The position numbers were made by a program, and so were the translations under genes. From Oscillospiraceae bacterium (lineage in GTDB: Bacteria; Bacillota; Clostridia; Oscillospirales; Ruminococcaceae): 21,790 nucleotides of DNA. Numbering within the stretch: the stretch's first letter is position 1; each line of letters opens with the position of its first letter. The stretch covers positions 1 to 21,790 of the forward strand of contig JAEDMB010000015.1 in NCBI GenBank assembly GCA_016303235.1, given 5' to 3'. Under the pieces are notes generated by a model. That model had not been told where the DNA came from. It saw only the letters and a list, made by a program, of their open reading frames with translations, and did no database searches. Positions 14,500-21,260 of the stretch are shown here, one piece after another.

Positions 14500-14951
14500 G
14501 ATTTTTCTGTTCCTTCGAGTTCGGATATAACGGATATAAAGCTCTTTACATCGGAAAAATCCTTATATACTGAAGCAAATCTTATATATGCGATAGGGTC
14601 AATATTTTTAAGCTGTTCGAGAACCATTTCACCGATGGCTTTTGAGGATATAACAGTTTTCATTTCGTTTGCAAGAGTATTTTCAATACAGTCCGCTATA
14701 TGTTCTACTTCCTGAGCCGATATGGGGCGTTTTTTTATTGCAGTATATATGCCTTTTATAAGCTTGTTCCTGTCATAGAGCTGGTATGTTCCGTCACGCT
14801 TTCTGACGGAAAGCAGAGGAGTTTCAACAGTTTCATAGGTAGTAAATCTTTTGTGACATTCCGTACATTCACGCCTTCTTCTTTTTTTATCATCAGAGGA
14901 GCGTGAATCTATAACTTTTGAATCAAGTGAACCGCAAAACGGACATTTCAT
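14496..14951 (-). CDS. nrdR: transcriptional repressor NrdR
   Basis: A 151-residue regulator of ribonucleotide reductase genes. The N-terminal zinc ribbon uses C3-P-F-C6 and C29-T-E-C32, followed by a basic patch (K-K-R-R-R-R) and R-F-T-T-Y-E, all diagnostic. The ATP-cone domain (about 49-139) starts S-V-R-K-R-D-G. It binds ATP or dATP, and the nucleotide state sets DNA binding to NrdR boxes. The open frame runs on to 15179 inside the upstream gene, but the ATG at 14951 is certain because the zinc ribbon begins there. AAAGGA lies about 12 bases upstream, a slightly long spacing. It follows a TIM-barrel gene by 19 bases. No nrd reductase genes are in the window. Confidence 0.95.
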   Translation of the reverse strand: MKCPFCGSLDSKVIDSRSSDDKKRRRRECTECHKRFTTYETVETPLLSVRKRDGTYQLYDRNKLIKGIYTAIKKRPISAQEVEHIADCIENTLANEMKTVISSKAIGEMVLEQLKNIDPIAYIRFASVYKDFSDVKSFISVISELEGTEKS

Positions 14952-14970
14952 ATTTTTTTCAAATCCTTTC

Positions 14971-15771
14971 TTAGTTTTCAGCAAGGGAAATATTTCTGAT
15001 AGTCTGCTCAATAACGTTGTAATTGCTGACCAAATCGGAAATTCCGCTGAAATTTGTTCTGTAAAGTTCAAGTATAACCGAAACATCGGGATTATATGAA
15101 TAAATTTCTGATATAAGACGGCGTATATTAAGCCTGCCCTTTCCGAGCATAAGGCAGTCGCCAAGCTCTCCGCTGTCACTCAGGTGAACGTGTATAATTT
15201 TTTCTTTCAGAGTCTTTACAATATCAAAAACATTTTCCTTTGAGCGTACAGCCTGCTTTGTATCAAGAACAAATTTAACATCACTTCCGAGCATATTTGA
15301 CAAATCCTTAAGAAAATTCAGATTTCCGCTCTGACAGCGTGAAACATTTTCAACAGCGACATCGATTCCGAATTGTTTTCCGAGCTGGTACATCATAGAA
15401 TAGCGTTCGCAGTAGAGTTCACGGGGAGCGTTGACACTTCCCTTGTTTCCGTGAAGTATAAATATTTTTGCTCCGAGCGTATTCATAAAATCAAAGCAGT
15501 ATTTAAGATACTCAAGTGCATCGCTTGTACGTCTTTCGTAGGCGGAAAAAAGCATAATCGGTTCTATTTCGGCAGTAAAAGGGTGAACGGACACGCATTT
15601 TGTATCGAAATGGTTTAATATTTCCAGAAGGCTTAAAGCAAAGCTTTTTGTCATTTCGGAGTGAGTATTGACAAAAATCTCAACATTCGGAATCCCGTTC
15701 AGTGCGAGGTCGTAAAGGCTTTCTTCAAGAAGTTTCGGATAAAGACAGGCAGTAGATACTCCGGCAGTCAT
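14971..15771 (-). CDS. sugar-phosphate isomerase/epimerase-like TIM-barrel protein
   Basis: A 266-residue protein of the xylose-isomerase-like (AP endonuclease 2) superfamily. Strand-end motifs carry the expected metal ligands: V-E-I-F, S-V-H-P, I-L-H-G-N-K-G, V-E-N-V-S-R, F-V-L-D-T-K, H-V-H-L-S-D and V-I-L-E-L-Y. The family includes sugar isomerases, epimerases and endonuclease IV. The length (about 266) and these motifs fit the small isomerase-like group, but the substrate is unknown. AAGGAG precedes the ATG. It is the first gene of a two-gene transcript with nrdR. Endonuclease IV activity cannot be excluded by eye, but the helix-rich endonuclease inserts are not evident. Confidence 0.82.
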   Translation of the reverse strand: MTAGVSTACLYPKLLEESLYDLALNGIPNVEIFVNTHSEMTKSFALSLLEILNHFDTKCVSVHPFTAEIEPIMLFSAYERRTSDALEYLKYCFDFMNTLGAKIFILHGNKGSVNAPRELYCERYSMMYQLGKQFGIDVAVENVSRCQSGNLNFLKDLSNMLGSDVKFVLDTKQAVRSKENVFDIVKTLKEKIIHVHLSDSGELGDCLMLGKGRLNIRRLISEIYSYNPDVSVILELYRTNFSGISDLVSNYNVIEQTIRNISLAEN

Positions 15772-15803
15772 TTTCTATCTCTCCTTCAAGTGATATTGTA
15801 TAT

Positions 15804-15833
15804 ATTATATCATTAAAATTATATATCTGTCAA
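15804..15833 (-). promoter_or_regulatory. promoter of the isomerase-like / nrdR operon, with overlapping dyad
   Basis: On the minus strand, -35 TTGACA (15828-15833) and -10 TATAAT (15804-15809) have an 18-base spacer. A 22-base imperfect palindrome at 15791-15812, with arms TGATAT and ATATCA, covers the -10 and the start site. That is a natural place for a repressor. Confidence 0.7.
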
Positions 15834-15881
15834 TAGTATTTTTGTATACTTTATACATTATTATAAAGCAGTTAAATACAT

Positions 15882-15905
15882 AAAAGGGGCTGTCGCAAGC
15901 CCCTT
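15882..15905 (-). terminator. terminator of the glycerophosphodiesterase operon
   Basis: The stem AAGGGGCT/AGCCCCTT (15884-15891 with 15898-15905) has loop GTCGCA, and UUUU follows on the minus strand. The plus-strand flank (ATTTTTTTTC) would also work as a terminator. It lies 7 bases past the stop. Confidence 0.83.
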
Positions 15906-15912
15906 ATTTTTT

Positions 15913-17718
15913 TCAGTAATTAAAGATTTTAGCAAGAAAGTCTATAATATATCCCTCATTTCCCTTTGAAGAAACAGCTTTTATAACCATATCTGGCTTA
16001 TCAGTTATGATATTGTCCGCCCCCATACTGATAAACTTTTCAGCCTCCGAACGGTCGTTTACAGTCCATACGAATACACGCTTGCCATTGAGATGAATAT
16101 TATTTATAAGGTTCTGCGATACGAATTTTTTATTCAGGCTGAGTGCATCAATATCATGAAGTGATGAATAACCGCCGTATGTCATAATATTTGCAATAAG
16201 CCCTGTTTTTATATCGGGATTAACTTTTTTAACGGTTCTCAGTGCATTGTATGAAAATGAAGTTACATAGCAGGAATCAATGCAGTTATATTCTTCAATA
16301 AGCTTTGCAGTAAGTTCAGCTGTTTCGAGTTCATCGTCATTTTTTTTGACTTCTATATTGAGGTTGATTTTGTTTCCGAATTTTTCAAGAACTTCATTAA
16401 GGGTCATAATTTCAGTGCCGGAAAATTCCTCTCCGAACCATTTTCCATAGTCGAGCTGAATTAAATCCTGATAATCAAGATTTCTTAAATTTTCGTTAAT
16501 GCCTGTAATTCTTGAAAGATTTTTGTCATGAAAAACAACGATTTCCTTATCCTTTGAAAGCTGAACATCGAGTTCAATAAAATCTGCACCTACTTCAAGA
16601 GCCTCTGTAAATGCGGGTTCGGTATTTTCAGGGGCTTTTGAGGAAAATCCTCTGTGTGCGGTAATTTTTGTCTTATTCAGAAAGCTTGCATTGAGAATAA
16701 TATTTTCAGCGGATATATCTTTCATAAATGAATAGTTAAGAGCTAATGAAAGTATTGAAACAGCAAAGGCAATTACTCTTATTCTGACAGGGCTTGTCCT
16801 TTCAGAGGGTTCGGGGAGAATTATTTTTGTATTATTATCAATTTCCGAAAAAAATCTTATTGTGATATATGCGAAAAGCATAGGAGTGAAAAATACGGAC
16901 GATACAGCAGTAAATATCTTAACTACTGTCTTTATGAGTTTAAGCGATATGAAAAAAGCATTGTCGGGTTCGGAAAAACCCTTCATAGCAAAGCATATAA
17001 CAAAGCATACTAAAAAAAATACAATCAGAAAAAATCCGGTTATAAACAAGCTCCATAATATTATTGAAATAGCCGTTTTGAAACGTTTTTTGTCTGTAAT
17101 TTTTTTGCTCTGGCGGACACTTTCAAAATATCCCGAATCTGTAAGTGCAAAAAAGTTAAGGCAATAAATTCTGTTTGAAAGAAGTACAGAAACAAGAATA
17201 AGAAACAATATAACCGCAAAAAATATTTTATTGCTTGCTGTTCCGTAAAGCGTCTGAACGCTCGGCATACCTACAAACGCAAATATTCCCGAAGTAAGCG
17301 TGAACTGAGTAAGCGGAAGTATAAGAAGTATATAGAAAACAAGTATAAAATTAAATTTTTTTATAAGTTTTCCGATGCTTTTAATCCCCGATTTTATCAT
17401 GAGAAAAACGCTTATGCTTTTTTTCTCATAAAGCATAGCAAATCCGCTTATAATGGCAGATATTTCCGCAAGCGAAAGCACGGAACAGATTATTAATATA
17501 AGTAAAATAAGTGCAAGTGATGCAGGATAAGTAAGAAATTCAAAGAGATTTTCCGAAGTAATATATCCTACTCCCGAAATATCAATAGCCCATCTTAAAA
17601 GATAAGTAAGTGCCGGAAGTGCTAAGGCAGTAATCAGGAGCTTATAGAGAATTTCAAAAAGTAGTACTGACGGAATAGCTCTTATAAAAATTTTTGCGGA
17701 TTTAATCATTTTCTGCAT
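15913..17718 (-). CDS. membrane-fused glycerophosphodiester phosphodiesterase
   Basis: A 601-residue protein. Its first part (about residues 1-335) has roughly seven or eight hydrophobic helices, like the GDPD membrane domain family. The second part (from about 350) is a complete GDPD catalytic domain: A-H355-R356-G, P-E364-N365-T, E382-L-D384-V and F-H397-D398. These are the active-site and Ca/Mg ligands. The enzyme splits glycerophosphodiesters into glycerol-3-phosphate and an alcohol. A membrane-bound form could act on lipid or lipoteichoic-acid polyglycerol phosphate, which is inference. The ATG at 17718 overlaps the upstream gene by 13 bases. An in-frame ATG at 17709 gives the common four-base ATGA overlap and is an equally good start. 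The operon ends at the hairpin at 15882. Confidence 0.92.
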   Translation of the reverse strand: MQKMIKSAKIFIRAIPSVLLFEILYKLLITALALPALTYLLRWAIDISGVGYITSENLFEFLTYPASLALILLILIICSVLSLAEISAIISGFAMLYEKKSISVFLMIKSGIKSIGKLIKKFNFILVFYILLILPLTQFTLTSGIFAFVGMPSVQTLYGTASNKIFFAVILFLILVSVLLSNRIYCLNFFALTDSGYFESVRQSKKITDKKRFKTAISIILWSLFITGFFLIVFFLVCFVICFAMKGFSEPDNAFFISLKLIKTVVKIFTAVSSVFFTPMLFAYITIRFFSEIDNNTKIILPEPSERTSPVRIRVIAFAVSILSLALNYSFMKDISAENIILNASFLNKTKITAHRGFSSKAPENTEPAFTEALEVGADFIELDVQLSKDKEIVVFHDKNLSRITGINENLRNLDYQDLIQLDYGKWFGEEFSGTEIMTLNEVLEKFGNKINLNIEVKKNDDELETAELTAKLIEEYNCIDSCYVTSFSYNALRTVKKVNPDIKTGLIANIMTYGGYSSLHDIDALSLNKKFVSQNLINNIHLNGKRVFVWTVNDRSEAEKFISMGADNIITDKPDMVIKAVSSKGNEGYIIDFLAKIFNY

Positions 17719-18122
17719 AGTCTTAACCCCGAAATAATATTTGCAAGCATAAACGGAATAAATACCGGAACAATTCTTTTTCTGTAAATATCAGCAACAG
17801 AAAATTTATTGTAATACGGCATACTCCACGCATATTTTTCGGCATGAGCCGTAACAATAAACAATATAACCATACAGATTACAAATCCCAGCGATGATAA
17901 TATTACAGCAGGAATATTTTTCCCAAAAATACATAATATACTGCCTGATGTCATAAGCAGTCCCGAAATAATCCATAATATACCGCATATCATTAATTTA
18001 ATGCCGTATGAATTTCCGTTGAATATAAGCCCTGCACCCGAAAGCATAACCATAAAAAAGGGATATATAAGTGTAAAAACTGCAAGAATTATTTCAGATA
18101 TAATTAAAAAACTTTTTTTCAC
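17706..18122 (-). CDS. four-helix membrane protein upstream of the glycerophosphodiesterase
   Basis: A 138-residue protein with hydrophobic helices at about residues 5-32, 42-63, 69-92 and 118-132. Between the third and fourth lies a polar loop with Y-A-W-S-M-P-Y-Y-N-K-F. I recognise no family or catalytic motif. It starts with GTG at 18122, seven bases after GGAGGA. Its stop overlaps the start of the membrane-fused phosphodiesterase, so the two are made together and may work as a pair in lipid or envelope metabolism (inference). It is divergent from spoIVB across a 100-base gap, and I find no convincing promoter in that gap for it. Confidence 0.75.
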   Translation of the reverse strand: MKKSFLIISEIILAVFTLIYPFFMVMLSGAGLIFNGNSYGIKLMICGILWIISGLLMTSGSILCIFGKNIPAVILSSLGFVICMVILFIVTAHAEKYAWSMPYYNKFSVADIYRKRIVPVFIPFMLANIISGLRLCRK

Positions 18123-18185
18123 AAAAAAATCCTCCGTAAAAAATTAAGGCAATTCAATCAGAATTTCACTGTTATAAAATACGGA

Positions 18186-18217
18186 GTTCCTCCTAATAAT
18201 AAAATAAGAGGAGGAAC
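18186..18217 (+). promoter_or_regulatory. inverted repeat that could hide the spoIVB ribosome site
   Basis: GTTCCTCCT (18186-18194) is the perfect complement of AGGAGGAAC (18209-18217), which contains the spoIVB Shine-Dalgarno. The loop of 14 bases is pure A/T except one G. No U run follows, so it is not a terminator. In RNA the stem would cover the ribosome site. Confidence 0.55.
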
Positions 18218-18222
18218 GGAAA

Positions 18223-19425
18223 ATGTTAAAGAAATTCAGATTATTTACAGCTCTATTATCTGCGTCAATGCTCGGATTATGCGGAATTTCAGGATATTAT
18301 TCCGAAAAAATCCCCGACAGCTTTTATGTTGAAAAGGGTGAAAATCTTGATATAGCGATGTATCCGGCAGTAAGTGTATCATCATCAGGAACGGCACAGA
18401 CGGAACTTCTGACTTATCCGTCATCACAGGAAGTATCTCTGAAGCTTTTCGGAGTTATACCCATAAAATCAGTGGAAATATGCCGTACCGAAGCACCGGT
18501 TTTAACGGCAGGCGGAACGCCTTTCGGAATAAAGCTCCTTATGGACGGCGTAATGGTTGTAAAGCTAAGCGAAAATGACTGTCCCGCAAAGGAATCGGGA
18601 ATTAAAACAGGCGATATAATCCGCCTTATAAACAATCTTCCGGTATCTTCAAACAGTGATATTCAGAGAATAATAAGCGGTAGCGGAGGACAGAAACTTA
18701 AAATATCCGTAAACCGTTCCGGAAAGGAATTTATAACCTATTTAACTCCTGTATGGAGTTCCGAAAAAAAATGCTATATAGGCGGTATGTGGGTGCGTGA
18801 CAGCACTGCCGGAATAGGTACTATGACATTTATAGACAAGTCAAGCGGAATGTTTGCAGGACTTGGCCACCCCGTATGCGATTCCGATACCGGCGAGATA
18901 GTGCCTGTATCAAGCGGAAAAGCCGTTCCGGTCGAAATAACGGGAACAGTAAAGGGAAGAAACGGCGTTCCGGGGGAACTTGATGGCTGTTTTGTATCAG
19001 GAGAAAGCATAGGCGAACTTGAAATAAATAACCGTTGCGGAATTTTCGGAAAAATTTCACAGCAGACTGCTGAATCATATCAGGGACAGGATTATAAAAT
19101 GGGATTCAAGCAGGATATTGAAACAGGAAAAGCGTATATTCTCTGCACAACGGAGGGAAACACTCCCGAAAGTTACGAAATCGATATAGAAAGCATAAAT
19201 TACAGCGGAGAAAACAGCACAAGAAATATGATTATAAAAATAACAGATAAAAGGCTTATTGAAAAAACCGGCGGAATCGTTCAGGGAATGAGCGGAAGTC
19301 CTATAATTCAGAATGATAAAATAATAGGGGCAGTAACTCATGTGTTTATATCCGACCCCACACGAGGTTACGGAATATTTGCGGAAAACATGTCCGAATA
19401 TACAAAACAGGGCGTTACTGAATAA
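18223..19425 (+). CDS. spoIVB: SpoIVB peptidase (sporulation)
   Basis: A 400-residue serine peptidase of family S55. In Bacillus it is made in the forespore, crosses into the space between the two membranes, and signals activation of pro-sigma-K processing. It has an N-terminal membrane anchor (about 5-25) and a PDZ domain around 105-165 with A-K-E-S-G-I-K-T-G-D-I-I. The peptidase domain has G-H216-P, Asp342, and Ser357 in G-M-S-G-S-P, followed by G-A-V-T-H-V-F. The spacing of Asp and Ser (15 residues) matches what I recall for B. subtilis SpoIVB (Asp363, Ser378). All three catalytic residues are intact. AGGAGGAA lies just before the ATG and is covered by a perfect inverted repeat. No spo0A or recN neighbour is present. 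Its stop codon lies in the loop of a hairpin shared with the HPr gene. Confidence 0.95.
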   Translation: MLKKFRLFTALLSASMLGLCGISGYYSEKIPDSFYVEKGENLDIAMYPAVSVSSSGTAQTELLTYPSSQEVSLKLFGVIPIKSVEICRTEAPVLTAGGTPFGIKLLMDGVMVVKLSENDCPAKESGIKTGDIIRLINNLPVSSNSDIQRIISGSGGQKLKISVNRSGKEFITYLTPVWSSEKKCYIGGMWVRDSTAGIGTMTFIDKSSGMFAGLGHPVCDSDTGEIVPVSSGKAVPVEITGTVKGRNGVPGELDGCFVSGESIGELEINNRCGIFGKISQQTAESYQGQDYKMGFKQDIETGKAYILCTTEGNTPESYEIDIESINYSGENSTRNMIIKITDKRLIEKTGGIVQGMSGSPIIQNDKIIGAVTHVFISDPTRGYGIFAENMSEYTKQGVTE

Positions 19426-19435
19426 TAACGCCCTG
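19404..19435 (-). terminator. HPr-gene terminator overlapping the spoIVB 3' end
   Basis: A perfect 10-bp stem CAGGGCGTTA/TAACGCCCTG (19408-19417 with 19426-19435) has an 8-base loop. On the minus strand it is followed by UUUUG, ending the HPr transcript. On the plus strand the loop contains the spoIVB stop codon TAA (19423-19425), so the hairpin is partly coding. Confidence 0.78.
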
Positions 19436-19452
19436 CAAATTGTTTGTCTTTC

Positions 19453-19725
19453 TTATCTTGATTCTTCGCTGAAACCGCTGTCAACAAGTTCAACAAGAGC
19501 ATTTACAGCCTGAACTTCATCAGAGCCGTCAGCAATTACCTTGATTGAAGTACCGCCAACGATACCAAGTGAAAGAATACCAAGAAGGCTCTTTGCATTG
19601 ACTCTGCGTTCTTCCTTTTCAATCCAGATAGAAGCCTTGAATTCATTGGCTTTCTGAATGAAAAATGTAGCAGGTCTTGCGTGAAGGCCGACCTGATTCT
19701 TAACGACAACTTCTTTATAGAACAT
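19453..19725 (-). CDS. ptsH: HPr-like phosphocarrier protein
   Basis: A 90-residue cytoplasmic protein of the PTS. His15 in G-L-H15-A-R-P-A is the site phosphorylated by enzyme I. Ser46 in N-A-K-S46-L-L-G-I is the regulatory site used by HPr kinase in Firmicutes for carbon catabolite control. Both are present, so it is HPr rather than Crh, which lacks the active His. It stands alone: ptsI (enzyme I) is not adjacent, unlike the usual ptsH-ptsI order, and it might serve mainly a regulatory role. AAGGAGAG precedes the ATG. It has a strong promoter and an mRNA leader that starts with a stem-loop. Confidence 0.94.
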   Translation of the reverse strand: MFYKEVVVKNQVGLHARPATFFIQKANEFKASIWIEKEERRVNAKSLLGILSLGIVGGTSIKVIADGSDEVQAVNALVELVDSGFSEESR

Positions 19726-19742
19726 ATCACTCTCTCCTTAAT

Positions 19743-19789
19743 CTGTTATTTAAACAGCTATGATAAGGCAGTTACATTTTTTACTGCCT
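19743..19789 (-). promoter_or_regulatory. structured 5' leader of the HPr mRNA
   Basis: Two stems fill the leader between the expected start (about 19789) and the ribosome site: AGGCAGT/ACTGCCT (19766-19772 with 19783-19789) at the very 5' end, and CTGTT/AACAG (19743-19747 with 19753-19757). A hairpin at the 5' end often shields mRNA from decay. Confidence 0.5.
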
Positions 19790-19795
19790 GATAAT

Positions 19796-19824
19796 ATTAT
19801 ACAGTTATTTTTTCAGTGAGTCAA
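19796..19824 (-). promoter_or_regulatory. strong promoter of the HPr gene
   Basis: On the minus strand, -35 TTGACT (19819-19824) and -10 TATAAT (19796-19801) have a 17-base spacer. The leader is about 64 bases. Confidence 0.83.
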
Positions 19825-19927
19825 CGGATTTTTCTGATTAAGTTGGTTTAATTTGCTATTTTCTACATTTATATTAAATGGAATGGGGAAAAATAAGTTT
19901 TCATTGTTCAATATCACAATTTGAAAA

Positions 19928-19962
19928 GTTGAAATTGATTGGCGTAATCAATAACTTTCAAC
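19928..19962 (-). terminator. candidate AT-rich terminator after trmD
   Basis: The gap 19726-20033 (308 bases) between HPr and trmD holds the HPr promoter and leader plus this inverted repeat. GTTGAAATTGATT (19928-19940) pairs with AATCAAT and TTCAAC (19946-19952, 19957-19962), leaving a four-base bulge. On the minus strand the stem is followed by TTTTC. It is about 70 bases past the trmD stop. I see no gene in the gap. Confidence 0.45.
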
Positions 19963-20033
19963 AGATAATTATGTGCAATACGGCAAAAAATATACATGAG
20001 GGATATAATACACTGATATAATTACAACAGGTA

Positions 20034-20738
20034 TTATTTTTGATTAACAGAATGTTCATATTTTTCAAGCAAATCCGGACGGCGTTCACGGGTTATCTCA
20101 ATACTTTTCTGAAGTCTCCATTCAGCAATATTTTTATGATGTCCCGAAAGCAGAACGGACGGAACTTGTTTTCCGTTCCATATTTCAGGGCGGGTATAGT
20201 GTGGATATTCAAGGAGTCCGTTATAAATACTTTCATCTTCAAAGCATACCGAATCCGAGAGAACTCCCCTGCACATTCTTGCAACGGCATCAGTAAGCAT
20301 AATTGCGGGAATTTCACCGCCCGTAAGAACATAATCGCCTGCGGAAATTTCCTCGTCAACAATTTCATCAATAATTCTCTGGTCTACTCCTTCATAGTGA
20401 CCGCATATTATAAAGATAAAATCACGCTGGGAGAGTTCTATTGCTTTCTGCTGATTGAAAACTTTTCCCTTTGGCGACATATATATTGTATGCGGTTTAG
20501 CATTGTTTTCCTCACATACTGCTTTATAACAGTTATAAATCGGGTCGCACTGCATAACCATTCCCATACCTCCCCCGTATGGTATATCATCAACACGCCT
20601 GTGCTTGTCAAGAGTATAATCACGGATATTACGGCATTTTATATCTATAACACCCTTTTTTCTTGCACGTCCGATAATACTTTCGCCGAGGACAGCCTCA
20701 CACATCTCGGGAAAAAGAGTAGCTATTTCAATCTTCAT
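20034..20738 (-). CDS. trmD: tRNA (guanine-N1-)-methyltransferase TrmD
   Basis: A 234-residue SPOUT-class enzyme (EC 2.1.1.228) that methylates G37 next to the anticodon and prevents frameshifting. The knotted S-adenosylmethionine site is visible as M-S-P-K-G-K-V-F (87-94), I-C-G-H-Y-E-G-V-D-Q-R (111-121) and Y-V-L-T-G-G-E-I-P (136-144). The L-L-E-Y-P-H-Y-T-R-P segment is diagnostic. The C-terminal domain ends in R-R-P-D-L-L. I choose the ATG at 20738 over the TTG just before it. It overlaps the end of rimM by 11 bases, and GGAGG sits inside rimM at 9 bases, so the two are coupled. rplS, which usually follows trmD, is absent. Confidence 0.96.
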   Translation of the reverse strand: MKIEIATLFPEMCEAVLGESIIGRARKKGVIDIKCRNIRDYTLDKHRRVDDIPYGGGMGMVMQCDPIYNCYKAVCEENNAKPHTIYMSPKGKVFNQQKAIELSQRDFIFIICGHYEGVDQRIIDEIVDEEISAGDYVLTGGEIPAIMLTDAVARMCRGVLSDSVCFEDESIYNGLLEYPHYTRPEIWNGKQVPSVLLSGHHKNIAEWRLQKSIEITRERRPDLLEKYEHSVNQK

Positions 20739-21237
20739 CAAAAAGTCCCTCCAGAGGTCTTATTGTCATTATTCCGGAATCAATGTCAGTAGTTATGACA
20801 ACATCGGCAATAGCGGGAATAAGATAGCTTTTATCGCCGTTTTTAATTGAGTAAACATCATTTGCACCTGTCTGGAATACATCGTCAATAGTTCCGTATA
20901 TTTCGCCTGTATCGGCATTTTTTACGGTCATTCCGATTAAATCCTGAATGAAATAGGTATCTTCATCAAGCTCCAAATCGTCACGGTGCATATAGAGCAT
21001 TTGATTCCGGAGCTTTTCGGCATCTTCCGGAGTGTCAACGCCTTCAATCTTGCATATAATCATGTTTTTCTGAACCCTTGAACGCTGAATATATATTTCT
21101 TTCAGTGACTTTCCCATAAAAAGCCTGTCAAATTCGCACAGAAGTTCCGGAGAGTCGCAGTAGGGCATAATTTTTACTTCTCCCCTTATTCCGTGAGTAT
21201 TTACTATTTTACCTGCCTCAAGATATTCCTTTTTCAT
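20728..21237 (-). CDS. rimM: 16S rRNA processing protein RimM
   Basis: A 169-residue assembly factor for the 30S ribosome head that binds protein S19. The N-terminal domain starts L-E-A-G-K-I-V-N-T-H-G-I-R-G-E-V-K-I, the family signature. A linker follows, then the PRC-barrel domain from about residue 94 (D-T-Y-F-I-Q-D-L-I-G-M-T-V) with G-A-N-D-V-Y-S-I and Y-L-I-P-A-I. Length is normal. GAGGA lies seven bases before the ATG. It overlaps trmD in the conserved rimM-trmD order. Upstream, instead of the usual rpsP and KH-protein genes, a MATE transporter ends 23 bases before it, so the ribosomal part of the operon has been separated. Confidence 0.96.
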   Translation of the reverse strand: MKKEYLEAGKIVNTHGIRGEVKIMPYCDSPELLCEFDRLFMGKSLKEIYIQRSRVQKNMIICKIEGVDTPEDAEKLRNQMLYMHRDDLELDEDTYFIQDLIGMTVKNADTGEIYGTIDDVFQTGANDVYSIKNGDKSYLIPAIADVVITTDIDSGIMTIRPLEGLFDED

Positions 21238-21260
21238 ATAATATCCTCTTTTCTGTAATT

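Noticed and set aside
14952..15179. N-terminal extension of nrdR
   Set aside because: The added residues come from another frame of the upstream TIM-barrel gene. The zinc ribbon that must start NrdR begins at the ATG at 14951.
20040..20792. Plus-strand open frame of 250 codons
   Set aside because: It lies opposite trmD and the end of rimM, has no ribosome site, and has low-complexity Phe/Ile-rich composition typical of a shadow frame.
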